The position numbers were made by a program, and so were the translations under genes. The notes below the pieces were generated by a model, which was not told the origin of the DNA, did not search any database, and was given only the letters and a program-made list of their open reading frames with translations. A DNA stretch of 64,000 nt from JBGANR01 sp044222225. GTDB lineage: Bacteria; Actinomycetota; Actinomycetes; Mycobacteriales; Mycobacteriaceae. Shown here one piece after another: positions 33,840 through 42,067 of the stretch; the stretch's first letter is position 1; the number at the start of each line of letters is the position of its first letter. The DNA is taken from the NCBI GenBank assembly GCA_044222225.1, contig JBGANR010000005.1:1-64000 (forward strand), given 5' to 3'.

Positions 33840-35371
33840 CGGCGACGCGTCCCGAAGATGCTCCGCGAGATCTCCCGCCCCGCGCTCGACGCCGCCGAGC
33901 GCAGGAACGACTTGACGGCCGGATTCTTCATGAGATCCCCGAACCAGGACTCCTTCTCCTCGGCCGGCGCATCGCGGGGAGCCGGCGGCGGAGCCTGCTC
34001 CTGCGGCGCCGCCGCGGCCGCCTGCTGCGAGAGCTTCTCGAACGCCGAAAGACTGTCGACGGTCTCGGCGTACCTCCCCCACAGCTCGCCGCCCTGCGCG
34101 GCGGCGCGGATCGCGTCGTCGCCGATCGTTCCCATGAACGACCGCGGTGCGCGCAACCGCGTCCAGGCGACCGGTGTCGGCGCGCCGCGCTCGGACAGCA
34201 CGGTGACGATCGCCTCGCCGATGCCGAGCGACGTCAGCGCCTTGTCGATCTTGTAGACGTCGGAGACGGGGTACGTCTTGACCGTCTTGGCCAGCGCGGT
34301 CTGATCCTCCGGGGTGAAGGCCCGAAGCGCGTGCTGGATCCGGGCGCCGAGCTGGCTGAGCACGCTGTTGGGGATGTCGGTGGGAAGCTGGCTGCAGAAG
34401 AACACGCCGACTCCCTTGGAGCGGATGAGCTTGACCGTCTGCACGACCTGATCGACGAACGCCTTCGACGCGTCCGTGAACAGCAGATGCGCCTCGTCGA
34501 GGACGAACACGAGCTTCGGCTTGTCGAGGTCGCCGGCCTCCGGCAGATGCTGGAAGAGCTCGGCGAGCACCCACATGAGGAATGTCGAGAACAGCACCGG
34601 ACGCGCCGACTGCGCGCCCAGCTCGAAGAGGCTGACGATGCCGCGGCCGTCGCCGGCGCAGCGGATGAGGTCGGACACGGCGATCTCCGGCTCGCCGAAG
34701 AAGGTGTCGCCGCCGTCGGCCTCGAGGTTCACCAACGCCCGCAGGATGACGCCCGCCGTCTGCTTGCTGACGCCGCCGATCCCTTCGAGGTCCGCCTTGC
34801 CCTCGGCAGACGTCAGGTAGACGATGACGGCGCGCAGATCCTTGAGGTCCAGCAGTTCCAGATCGCGCGAGTCGGCCCAGTGGAAGATGAGCCCTAGCGT
34901 CGACTCCTGCGTGTCGTTGAGTCCGAGCACCTTGGACAGCAGGATCGGCCCGAATGCCGAGATCGTCGCGCGCACCGGCACACCGACGCCGCCGGTGCCG
35001 AGCGAGAGGAACTGCGCCGGGAACGACGCCGGCGCCCACTCGTCACCGGTGTCGGCGGCCCGCGCGGCCGTCTTCTCGTTCGCCTCGCCGGGCCGGCTCA
35101 GCCCCGAGAGATCGCCTTTGACGTCCGCGAGCACGACCGGGACGCCGTTGGCCGAGAGCTGCTCGGCCAGCAGCTGCAGCGTCTTCGTCTTGCCCGTCCC
35201 GGTGGCCCCGGCGACGAGACCGTGCCGGTTCATCATCGCCAGCGGGATCCGGACGCGCGCCGACGGATCAGCAGTGTCGCCGACGACGACGCTGCCGAGT
35301 TCGAGCGCAGTGCCGCAGAAGGCGTATCCCTCGGCGATGATCCGGGCCGGTGAATCGCTGGTGTTCGTCAT
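33836..35371 (-). CDS. HerA-like ATPase, DUF853 family
   Basis: A 511-residue RecA-fold ATPase. Walker A is LVAGATGTGKTKTLQLLAEQ, Walker B is PKLVFVLDEAHLLFTDA, and FFCSQLPTDIPNSVLSQLGA contains sensor-like residues. The family is annotated as putative helicase or DNA-pumping ATPase by similarity to HerA, but the partner nuclease NurA is not nearby and its bacterial role is not established. The C-terminal ~75 residues are Ala/Pro-rich and then basic. TAGAGT lies six bases before the ATG on the coding strand, so the message is probably leaderless. First gene of an operon with YnfA. Confidence 0.9.
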   Translation of the reverse strand: MTNTSDSPARIIAEGYAFCGTALELGSVVVGDTADPSARVRIPLAMMNRHGLVAGATGTGKTKTLQLLAEQLSANGVPVVLADVKGDLSGLSRPGEANEKTAARAADTGDEWAPASFPAQFLSLGTGGVGVPVRATISAFGPILLSKVLGLNDTQESTLGLIFHWADSRDLELLDLKDLRAVIVYLTSAEGKADLEGIGGVSKQTAGVILRALVNLEADGGDTFFGEPEIAVSDLIRCAGDGRGIVSLFELGAQSARPVLFSTFLMWVLAELFQHLPEAGDLDKPKLVFVLDEAHLLFTDASKAFVDQVVQTVKLIRSKGVGVFFCSQLPTDIPNSVLSQLGARIQHALRAFTPEDQTALAKTVKTYPVSDVYKIDKALTSLGIGEAIVTVLSERGAPTPVAWTRLRAPRSFMGTIGDDAIRAAAQGGELWGRYAETVDSLSAFEKLSQQAAAAAPQEQAPPPAPRDAPAEEKESWFGDLMKNPAVKSFLRSAASSAGREISRSIFGTRRR

Positions 35372-35432
35372 GGCGTCACTCTAAAGCCGAGTTACGGTGA
35401 CGAGGCACACCTGATGAACGAAGGGACTTCCG
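35372..35432. promoter_or_regulatory. Divergent promoters for the HerA-like gene and the small conserved gene
   Basis: On the minus strand TAGAGT (35378-35383) is followed by six bases and the HerA-like ATG. On the plus strand TACGGT (35393-35398) would start a ~30-base leader containing GAACGAAGGGA before the ATG at 35433. The two -10 boxes are only ten bases apart, so the promoters must share their upstream region. Confidence 0.45.
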
Positions 35433-35636
35433 ATGGCCGTCAACGACAAGTTCGACAAGGCGTTCGCCGACAAGAGCATCAACGAGTTGGCCGACGCACC
35501 GGTCGACGCCCTCAAGGGCGTCAGCGAGGGTGACGCCGAGTTGCTCAAGCAGGCCTTCAACATCAAGACGGTGCGCGACCTCGGCACCAACAAGTTCTTC
35601 CTGTGGGCTCAGGCGGTCGCCAAGCTGGCGGAGTAG
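35433..35636 (+). CDS. Small conserved protein (67 residues)
   Basis: A short soluble, mostly helical protein: FDKAFADKSINELADAPVDA, then LKGVSEGDAELLKQAFNIKT, then VRDLGTNKFFLWAQAVAKLA. The LKGVSEGDAELLKQAFNIKTVRDL part looks like a helix-hairpin-helix unit, as in small actinobacterial proteins of unknown function. A ribosome site GAAGGGA precedes the ATG and the codon use is typical of a real gene. It may be co-transcribed with the HD-domain gene 14 bp downstream. Confidence 0.8.
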   Translation: MAVNDKFDKAFADKSINELADAPVDALKGVSEGDAELLKQAFNIKTVRDLGTNKFFLWAQAVAKLAE

Positions 35637-35650
35637 CCGCGTCCTCAGCC

Positions 35651-36205
35651 ATGACCGCGCTGCAGGAGGAATGGTTGCGCGCCTGGCGATTCGCCGCCGA
35701 CGCGCACCGGGGTCAGACGCTCCCGGGCTCCGACACGACGTACCTCGTTCACATCGGCTCCGTCGCGATGGAGGTGCTGACGGCCCACCGGGTCGAGCCG
35801 TTCGAGGATCCCGCGCTCGCCGTCCAATGCGCGCTGCTGCACGACGTGCTCGAGGACACGCCGCGCACCGACGACGACCTCGCGCCGTGGTTCCGGCCCG
35901 AGGTGGTCGCCGGCGTCCGAGCGCTGACGAAGGACGCGTCGCTGCCGAAGGACGCCGCCATGGCCGACAGCCTGCGCCGCATCCGCGAGCAGCCGCCGGA
36001 GGTGTGGGCGGTCAAGCTGGCCGACCGCATCACCAATCTCGACGCACCGCCCGTGCACTGGCCGGCCGGCAAGGTCGCCCGCTACCGCGTCGAGGCCGGA
36101 CGCATCCTCGCCGAGCTAGGGGTCGCTCACACGGCGCTCGCGGCCCGGCTCGCCACCAAGATCGCGGCCTATCCCCCGCCGGCGACGCCGTACTGGACCC
36201 GATAG
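35651..36205 (+). CDS. HD-domain hydrolase, RelA/SpoT hydrolase-like
   Basis: A 184-residue protein with the HD-type metal site: FAADAHRGQTLPGSDTTYLV with the first His, then ALLHDVLEDTPRTDDDLA with the HD pair, then AVKLADRITNLD with the last Asp. This order and DVLEDT match the (p)ppGpp-hydrolase half of SpoT and MESH1-like small hydrolases. No synthetase domain is present. Whether it really acts on ppGpp is untested. The ATG at 35651 has no strong ribosome site and may depend on coupling to the small gene just upstream. Confidence 0.85.
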   Translation: MTALQEEWLRAWRFAADAHRGQTLPGSDTTYLVHIGSVAMEVLTAHRVEPFEDPALAVQCALLHDVLEDTPRTDDDLAPWFRPEVVAGVRALTKDASLPKDAAMADSLRRIREQPPEVWAVKLADRITNLDAPPVHWPAGKVARYRVEAGRILAELGVAHTALAARLATKIAAYPPPATPYWTR

Positions 36206-36211
36206 ACGGCG

Positions 36212-36817
36212 TCAACCGCGAGCGACGACAAACGCCTGCGGGGACGTCTCACTCACTGCGGCGGCCCGTCGATACGCGTGCTCGATCCCGAATCCCGTGC
36301 CGACGAGGCGGGCCGTGACGTCGGCGAGGTCGTGCCGGAGGAAGTCGAGCGCCATGTCGCCGCGGCGAACGGTGAGCGTCGGAGCGTCCGTCGCGAAGGC
36401 CACGACCGCGCGGCCGCCCGGTCGCAGGACGCGACGGAACTCGCCGAACACCGCGTCGAGCCCGGACGGCGGCGTGTTGACGATCGCGTACCAGGCGCAG
36501 ACGGCGTCCGCCGAGGCGTCGGGCAGCGGAAGCACCTCGAACCGGCCGACGGTGAACGCCGCGCGGCGGCACCGGGTTCGGGCGATCTCGATCATCCGGC
36601 GCGAGGCGTCGACACCGAGGACGCACGGTGCGCTCGAGGCGGCCACGAGCCGGCGCGTCGCCCGGCCGGGGCCGCAACCGACGTCGACGACGACCCCCGC
36701 CGCCAGCGCGTCGATGAGACCGACGTCGGGGTTCGTGTCGAGTTCGGTGTCGAAGAGCGCCGTGTACTCGTCGGCGATGACGTCGTAGGCGGCGGACGTA
36801 CCGGTCTCCTGGCTCAC
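36212..36817 (-). CDS. SAM-dependent methyltransferase (class I)
   Basis: A 201-residue protein. SAM-binding motif I is VVVDVGCGPGRATRRLVAAS, with motif II around VLGVDASRRMIEIAR and VLRPGGRAVVAFATDAP after the central strand. It resembles small UbiE/Methyltransf_11-type enzymes of unknown substrate. The GTG at 36817 (VSQETGTSAAYDVIADEYT) is chosen because the homologous region begins there. Converges with the HD-hydrolase gene, diverges from the VIT1-type gene. Confidence 0.85.
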   Translation of the reverse strand: MSQETGTSAAYDVIADEYTALFDTELDTNPDVGLIDALAAGVVVDVGCGPGRATRRLVAASSAPCVLGVDASRRMIEIARTRCRRAAFTVGRFEVLPLPDASADAVCAWYAIVNTPPSGLDAVFGEFRRVLRPGGRAVVAFATDAPTLTVRRGDMALDFLRHDLADVTARLVGTGFGIEHAYRRAAAVSETSPQAFVVARG

Positions 36818-36897
36818 GTCATGAGGGTGCCACGACGACCGCCGCACGACGACTGCGCGTCTATGGCCGATGATGCAGGGGAGCACAGGACGGCGGT

Positions 36898-37602
36898 ATG
36901 GCGATGGATGAGCCCCAGGCGCACGAGGGGACGACGGCGAGCAGGCTGAACCGGCTGCGGGCGGGAGTCCTCGGCGCGAACGACGGCATCATCTCGACGG
37001 CGGGACTCGTCGTCGGTGTCGCCGCATCAACGACGGATCGTCAGGTCGTCCTCATGGCCGGCATCGCGGGACTCGTCGCCGGAGCCGTGTCGATGGCGCT
37101 CGGCGAGTACGTGTCGGTGAGCACGCAGCGCGACGCGGAGAAGGCGTCGCTCGACCTCGAACGACGCGAACTGCGGGAGGATCCGGAAGGCGAGATCGCC
37201 GAGCTGGCGCAGCTGTACATCGATCGCGGCCTGCGTCCGGAGACGGCGCGGACCGTCGCCGAGGAGCTGACGGCGTACGACGCACTCGCCGCGCACGCCG
37301 AGGTCGAGCTGGGTCTGGACCCCGACGAACTGACGAATCCCTGGCAGGCGGCGTTCTCGTCGGCCGTCGCCTTCACGATCGGCGCGCTGATCCCTCTGCT
37401 CGCGATGGTCACCTCGCCCGTCACCTGGCGCGTGCCGGTCACGGTCGTCGCGGTGCTCGTCGCCCTCGTCCTGACCGGCGGCACGGGTGCGCACCTGGGC
37501 GGCGCGTCGACGGCGCGCGGCGTGGCGCGGGTCGTCGGGGGCGGCGCGCTCGCGCTCGCGGTGACCTACGCGATCGGACGGGCGGTCGGCGTCGCCGTCT
37601 GA
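36898..37602 (+). CDS. VIT1/CCC1-type iron/manganese transporter
   Basis: A 234-residue membrane protein with five hydrophobic segments. Family hallmarks are LRAGVLGANDGIISTAGLVV in the first helix, GAVSMALGEYVSVSTQRDAE with the metal-binding Met/Glu/Tyr set, and the cytoplasmic helical hairpin ERRELREDPEGEIAELAQLY rich in Glu. In yeast and plants CCC1/VIT1 move Fe(II) or Mn(II) into the vacuole; bacterial members are thought to export metal. The start could be 36898 or the ATG two codons later. Confidence 0.92.
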   Translation: MAMDEPQAHEGTTASRLNRLRAGVLGANDGIISTAGLVVGVAASTTDRQVVLMAGIAGLVAGAVSMALGEYVSVSTQRDAEKASLDLERRELREDPEGEIAELAQLYIDRGLRPETARTVAEELTAYDALAAHAEVELGLDPDELTNPWQAAFSSAVAFTIGALIPLLAMVTSPVTWRVPVTVVAVLVALVLTGGTGAHLGGASTARGVARVVGGGALALAVTYAIGRAVGVAV

Positions 37603-37654
37603 CGTCCGGCTGCGGTGCGGCAGCGGGTCCGGTCCGCGGGGCGTCGACCGTCGT

Positions 37655-37660
37655 TACGAT
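37655..37660 (+). promoter_or_regulatory. -10 box for a leaderless lipoprotein gene
   Basis: TACGAT, then six bases, then the GTG at 37667, with no ribosome site. Confidence 0.5.
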
Positions 37661-37666
37661 CGACAG

Positions 37667-38164
37667 GTGACGCTCCCACGCTGGATCCGGACGGTCGCGG
37701 CCGTGGCCGCCGCCGGTGCCCTCATCACCGGCTGTTCGTCGGACGAGGATAAATCCGGCGCCGATACGACGGAGCCCTCCGTGACGACACCGCCCCCGGT
37801 CACCGGCCCGACACAGGGCGAGATGCCGAAGTACGCCAACGCCTACGGCTGGGCCGACAGCCGTGCGCGGTGCGTCCTCTTCGATCCCGCGGTGCTGCTG
37901 GTCGCGACGAAGGAATCGCATTTCGCCGTCTGCCGCCGCGGCGACGGATCCCACTACCTGCGCGCGATCGTCCCCGGGGTGTCCGAGGACGTCACCGCCG
38001 AACCGCTCGACATCGACTTCGACCGGGTGCGGTTCACCGTCAAGGAGACGACCGTCGACGTCGCCCGCACCACCGTGACCATCCTGCACCCCGTGCCGGG
38101 CGCCGCGCCGCGCAAGGAGGAGCAGCCCGTCTGGGAGTACTGGTCGGCGATCACGATCAACTAG
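37667..38164 (+). CDS. Putative lipoprotein of unknown function
   Basis: 165 residues. The N-terminus is a lipoprotein signal: basic LPRWIR, a hydrophobic stretch, and the lipobox LITGC with Cys at about residue 23. A Thr/Pro-rich linker of ~30 residues follows, then a globular part with two further Cys (RCVLFDPAVL and AVCRRGDG) that could form a disulfide. Lipidation would need the Lnt encoded at 54-56 kb. The last 8 bp overlap the converging sigma factor gene. No family recognised. Confidence 0.8.
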   Translation: MTLPRWIRTVAAVAAAGALITGCSSDEDKSGADTTEPSVTTPPPVTGPTQGEMPKYANAYGWADSRARCVLFDPAVLLVATKESHFAVCRRGDGSHYLRAIVPGVSEDVTAEPLDIDFDRVRFTVKETTVDVARTTVTILHPVPGAAPRKEEQPVWEYWSAITIN

Positions 38165-39077
38165 GACCGGGCGCATCGCAACCGAGTTTCATCGGGTTTC
38201 GAACGAGGTCGATCCGCGCGATCCGGCCGTCGCGGCCGACCGTCATCGAGAGCACGGCCTCCTTGCCGCCGCCTGCGTTCGTGACCACGGCACCGAGAAG
38301 CCCGTTGACCAGCGTGAACGTCGTGACCTGCCCCGTCCGTTGGCCGCGCTGTGCCAGCCCGAGGATGAACCGGGCGACGTGATCGGCGCCGATCACCGGC
38401 CGGCGAGCCGCGGAGACCACACCGCCCCCGTCGCTCGTGCAGACCACGCCGGGATCGAGGACCGTCAGCAGCGTGCCGACGTCACCCGTGGCCGCCGCCA
38501 GGGCGAACGCGGTGACGGCCGCGCGGTGCTCCTCGGGATCGCCGACGGTCGTCGCCTCGTGCTCGCGGACCTTCGAGCGCGCCTTCGACGCCAGCTTGCG
38601 CACCGCGGCCGGCGTCCGGCCGACGGTGACGGCGACCTCGGCGAAGGGCAGGCCGAAGACGTCGTGCAGCAGCCATGCCGTGCGCTCGGCCGGGCTGAGG
38701 GCGTCGAGGACGACGAGCAGCGAGTAGCTGACCTGCTCGTCGAGCGTGACGCGGTCGGCCGGGTCGGGCGCCGTCTCGACCAGGGGCTCCGGCAGCCACG
38801 GGCCGACGTACTCCTCACGCCGCGCGCGGGCCGAACGGGCGTCGTCGAGGGCGATGCGCGCGACCGCGACGACGCACCACGCCTCGACGTCGGCGATGCG
38901 CTCGGCGGCGTCGGCCCGGCGCAGCCGCAACCAGCATTCCGACGCCGCGTCCTCGGCCGCCGCGAGTCCCCCGCCGATCGAGTAGGCGACACGCAGAAGC
39001 CGAGGACGGGCCGCCATGAACGCCGCGGCGAGCTCTCGCTCGGAACGCGCGTCCTCGCCGCCCGGCCGCGTCGTCAC
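38157..39077 (-). CDS. ECF sigma factor with C-terminal SnoaL-like domain (SigJ type)
   Basis: A 306-residue sigma-70-family regulator. Region 2 spans AAEDAASECWLRLRRAD and region 4 is LFGLPFAEVAVTVGRTPAAV-like (HDVFGLPFAEVAVTVGRTPA). The C-terminal ~120 residues form an NTF2/SnoaL-like domain, which in the SigJ/ECF41 group replaces a separate anti-sigma factor and controls activity. The GTG overlaps the stop of the upstream NAD(P)-binding protein gene (GTGA). ECF41 sigma factors are typically linked to a small oxidoreductase or DGPF protein and drive its transcription, which fits. Confidence 0.9.
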   Translation of the reverse strand: MTTRPGGEDARSERELAAAFMAARPRLLRVAYSIGGGLAAAEDAASECWLRLRRADAAERIADVEAWCVVAVARIALDDARSARARREEYVGPWLPEPLVETAPDPADRVTLDEQVSYSLLVVLDALSPAERTAWLLHDVFGLPFAEVAVTVGRTPAAVRKLASKARSKVREHEATTVGDPEEHRAAVTAFALAAATGDVGTLLTVLDPGVVCTSDGGGVVSAARRPVIGADHVARFILGLAQRGQRTGQVTTFTLVNGLLGAVVTNAGGGKEAVLSMTVGRDGRIARIDLVRNPMKLGCDAPGPS

Positions 39078-39796
39078 CGTGCCGCCAGCCACTCGTCGTA
39101 GGTGATGACGCCGCGCGGGCCGGCGTGCGTCGGCAGCAGACCGGAGGCCATGGCTCGCGGGATCGGCAACCCGATCACGCGCCGACGCGATCCGGTCGCG
39201 CGGAGATAGCGCCGCGCGAGATCGGGCCCCCGCGCCACATCCGGTCCGGCGATCTCCGGAGCCATTCCGGCCGGTTCGCCGACGACGAGCCGCAGCAGTT
39301 CGGCGGCGACCTCGTCGACGGCGACCGTCTGGCTGAACATGTTCGGGACGACGGCCACGGGACCGGGAATGCGCTCGAGGATCATCGGGGTGAACTCGTG
39401 GAACTGGGTCGCTCGCAGGATCGTCCACGGCACGTCGCCTGCGCGGACAGCGGCCTCCTGCGCCCGCTTGCCGATGTAGTAGCCGTAGCCGACGTCGTCG
39501 ATCCCGACGATCGACAGCGTCACATGGTGCCGCACCCCCGCGCGGGCACCGGCGGTCACGAGCGCTCGGGACGTCGTCGTGAAGAACTCGACGGCGGCGC
39601 GCTTGCGCATCGTCTCGATGTTCGCGGTGTCGACGACGGCGTCCGCACCGGCCAACGCCTCATCGAGCCCGCGGCCCGTCATGAGGTCGACCCCGGTGGC
39701 CCGCGACAGCGCCACCGCCTCGTGCCCCGCGGCGCGCGCGAGCGCCACCACCCGCGACCCCGTCAACCCCGTCCCTCCGGCGACGACGATCTTCAT
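39074..39796 (-). CDS. NAD(P)-binding, NmrA-like/SDR-type protein
   Basis: A 240-residue atypical SDR. The nucleotide-binding motif is MKIVVAGGTGLTGSRVVALA, and TLSIVGIDDVGYGYYIGKRA carries a YxxxK-like pair. ILRATQFHEF is typical of NmrA-like proteins. GAAGGGAG precedes the ATG. It is coupled to the sigJ-type gene and is likely its regulatory target, as in other ECF41 loci. Substrate unknown; it could be a redox sensor rather than an enzyme. Confidence 0.87.
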   Translation of the reverse strand: MKIVVAGGTGLTGSRVVALARAAGHEAVALSRATGVDLMTGRGLDEALAGADAVVDTANIETMRKRAAVEFFTTTSRALVTAGARAGVRHHVTLSIVGIDDVGYGYYIGKRAQEAAVRAGDVPWTILRATQFHEFTPMILERIPGPVAVVPNMFSQTVAVDEVAAELLRLVVGEPAGMAPEIAGPDVARGPDLARRYLRATGSRRRVIGLPIPRAMASGLLPTHAGPRGVITYDEWLAAR

Positions 39797-39909
39797 CGAA
39801 AGCTCCCTTCCTCGGGCGCGGGCCCAGATTAGCCCGCGGCTGTACTGAGGACGGGACGGCCGCGTCGAATGTGACTCTTCGCAGGTCGGAGATGGTTTCG
39901 CGCAGTCGA

Positions 39910-40515
39910 TCAGCTCAGCGTGCGGCCCCGCGCGAACGCCTGGACGAGCGGCCCGATGGCCAGCGCGTACGCCAGCGTGCCCAGGCCCACCGTGCCGCCG
40001 AGCACGAACCCGAGGCCGACCACCGACGCCTCGATGCCGAACTTCGTCAGCCGGATCGACCAGCCCGTACGCGCCACTAGACCCGTCATGAGACCGTCCC
40101 GCGGGCCGGGGCCGAGGCCGGCCCGGATGTAGAGCACGGTCGCGTAGCCGTTGAGCACGATGCCGCCGATCGCCAGCGCCCACCGGCCCGGCAGGCCGTC
40201 GACGTGCGGCAGCAGCCACAATCCCGCGTCCATCGCGACGCCCACCAGCACGATGTTGGCCACCGTGCCGATCCCCGGCCGTTGCCGCAGCGGAATCCAG
40301 CAGGCCAGCACCAGCGCGCCGACCGCGATCGACACGACGCCGACGCTCAACGGCACGTGCCGGGCGATGCCCTGATGCAGGACGTCCCAGGGAAATGCGC
40401 CGACCGCCGAGCGCTGCACCATCGCGCACGAGAAGCCATAGAGCAGCAGGCCCGACACGAGTCGGAGGAGCCGAGCCGCGACCGGTTGCGGCACGGAGAG
40501 GAACGTCATGGTCAT
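39910..40515 (-). CDS. YczE/YitT-type membrane protein
   Basis: A 201-residue protein with five hydrophobic segments; FLSVPQPVAARLLRLVSGLL starts the first. YIRAGLGPGPRDGLMTGL is the family signature before the fourth. In many bacteria yczE lies next to a MocR-type regulator that controls it, exactly as here. The role of YczE is not settled; transport has been proposed. Two ATGs (40515, 40509) are possible. Shares a 62-bp divergent region with the MocR gene. Confidence 0.87.
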   Translation of the reverse strand: MTMTFLSVPQPVAARLLRLVSGLLLYGFSCAMVQRSAVGAFPWDVLHQGIARHVPLSVGVVSIAVGALVLACWIPLRQRPGIGTVANIVLVGVAMDAGLWLLPHVDGLPGRWALAIGGIVLNGYATVLYIRAGLGPGPRDGLMTGLVARTGWSIRLTKFGIEASVVGLGFVLGGTVGLGTLAYALAIGPLVQAFARGRTLS

Positions 40516-40534
40516 GGTTCTAGACTGGCCTGGC

Positions 40535-40559
40535 ACTGGACTTGCACACCAGGTCCAGT
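40535..40559. promoter_or_regulatory. MocR-type operator ACTGGAC-N11-GTCCAGT
   Basis: A perfect 7-bp inverted repeat in the divergent yczE-mocR region. A third related half-site, TCTGGACT at 40568-40575, touches the MocR start codon, and GACTGG at 40523-40528 is a partial fourth. This arrangement of inverted plus direct half-sites is typical for MocR regulators. Confidence 0.6.
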
Positions 40560-40577
40560 AGGGCCATTCTGGACTGC

Positions 40578-42014
40578 ATGGCCGCTGTGCTGCCCACGAT
40601 CGTCCGCAATCTCGGCGGACCGCGCTCGTCTGAGGACGGACGCCCGGCGTACGTCGCCGTCGCCGACGGCATCCGCCAGCTCGTGCACGACGGCCGGATC
40701 CCCGTCGGTGAGTCGCTGCCCAGCGAGCGCTCCCTCGCGTCGGCGCTGACGCTGAGCCGCACCACCGTCACCGCCGCCTACCAGCGGCTTCGCGAGCTCG
40801 GCTATCTGACGAGCCGCCAAGGCGCGCGGTCGGTGGTCGCGATCCCCGCCGGCGCCCGCGGCGTCCTGCAGCCCTACGGCGCCGACGTCATCGACCTCGA
40901 CGTCGCCGCGAGTCCGTCCCCGCCCACGGCGCTCACGGGGATGCTCGCGGCGGCGCTCGACGACCTCACCGATTCGGGTTTCGGGACGGGCCTGCACCCC
41001 GCGGGCCTCGCGTCGACGCGCGCCGCCGTCGCCGGCTACTACACCCGGGAGGGTCTGACGACCGCGCCGGAGCAGATCCTTGTCACCTCCGGCGCGCAGC
41101 AGGCGATCCGGCTCGTGCTCGAGGCGCTCGTCGCGCCGGGCGACCGCGTCATCGCCGAGCACCCCGGCTACGCCAACGCCTTCGACGCGATCGAGCGCGC
41201 CCGCGGCCGGGTCACTCCCCTACCGCTGGACGTCGACGATCCGGCGTCGGCCTGGGACGTCGGCACCGTCGCGCGACTGCTGCGCCGGGACACGCCGCGC
41301 CTGCTCTACACCGTGCCCGACTTCCACAACCCGACCGGACTCGTCATGCCCGAGGACACCCGCCGCGAACTCGTCGACCTCGCGCGTCGCGCCGGGACGA
41401 CGCTGCTCGTCGACGAATCGTTGCGGCCGCTCGGCATCGACGCGCCGGCTCCGCGGCGGATGGCCGAGTTCGGCAACGCCCGCACGGTCATCACCATCGG
41501 GTCGCTCTCCAAGCCCGTGTGGGCCGGGCTGCGGATCGGCTGGATCCGGGCCGATCGCGAGCTCGTCGCCCGACTCGCCCTGACCCGCGCCGCGCTCGAC
41601 CTGGCGTCGGCCCCACTGGAGCAGTACGCCGCGAACCGAGCGCTGGCGGCGATCGACGCCGTCAGCGCCGAACGCGTCGAGATGCTGCGGGAATGCCGGA
41701 CGGCGGCCGTCGCCGCGGTGCGCGCGGAGCTTCCCGGCGCATCGATCGTGCACGGGCTCGGCGGACTGTGCCTGTGGGTGCGGCTGCCTGAACCGTTGGC
41801 GACGGCCGTCGCGATCGGCGTCCGGGCGCGGGGGGTACGGATCTCCCCCGGCACCAGGTTCGGCGCCGACGGCGGCTTCGACTCCTATCTGCGGATCCCC
41901 TACGGCCTACCGCCGGCGACGGTCGTCGAGGGGGTCAGGCGGATCGGCGAGACGTACCGCGGGATCGCCGGGGCCGACATCGGCGGGGTCGAGCTGCGAT
42001 CGGTCGTGGTGTAG
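40578..42014 (+). CDS. MocR/PdxR-type regulator with PLP aminotransferase domain (YczR-like)
   Basis: A 478-residue fusion. Residues ~20-85 form a GntR-type winged helix, GRIPVGESLPSERSLASALT then LSRTTVTAAYQRLRELGYL. The rest is a fold-type I aminotransferase domain with VTSGAQQAIRLVLEALVAPG, YTVPDFHNPTGLVMPEDTRR and the PLP Lys in TIGSLSKPVWAGLRIGWIR. Such proteins sense PLP or amino acids and activate or repress neighbours. The ATG at 40578 is used because the DNA upstream is operator. Pairing with YczE marks it as the YczR subgroup (inference from context). Confidence 0.9.
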   Translation: MAAVLPTIVRNLGGPRSSEDGRPAYVAVADGIRQLVHDGRIPVGESLPSERSLASALTLSRTTVTAAYQRLRELGYLTSRQGARSVVAIPAGARGVLQPYGADVIDLDVAASPSPPTALTGMLAAALDDLTDSGFGTGLHPAGLASTRAAVAGYYTREGLTTAPEQILVTSGAQQAIRLVLEALVAPGDRVIAEHPGYANAFDAIERARGRVTPLPLDVDDPASAWDVGTVARLLRRDTPRLLYTVPDFHNPTGLVMPEDTRRELVDLARRAGTTLLVDESLRPLGIDAPAPRRMAEFGNARTVITIGSLSKPVWAGLRIGWIRADRELVARLALTRAALDLASAPLEQYAANRALAAIDAVSAERVEMLRECRTAAVAAVRAELPGASIVHGLGGLCLWVRLPEPLATAVAIGVRARGVRISPGTRFGADGGFDSYLRIPYGLPPATVVEGVRRIGETYRGIAGADIGGVELRSVVV

Positions 42015-42067
42015 GCCCTTGCGGCCGACCGGCAGGCCCGCGCGGTCAGCCGAGCAGGCCCGCGCGA

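Noticed and set aside
33836..35371. HerA-containing antiphage defence system (HerA with a DUF4297, SIR2 or NurA partner)
   Set aside because: The neighbours are YnfA and a small unrelated protein, and DUF853 ATPases are widespread single genes without a defence partner.
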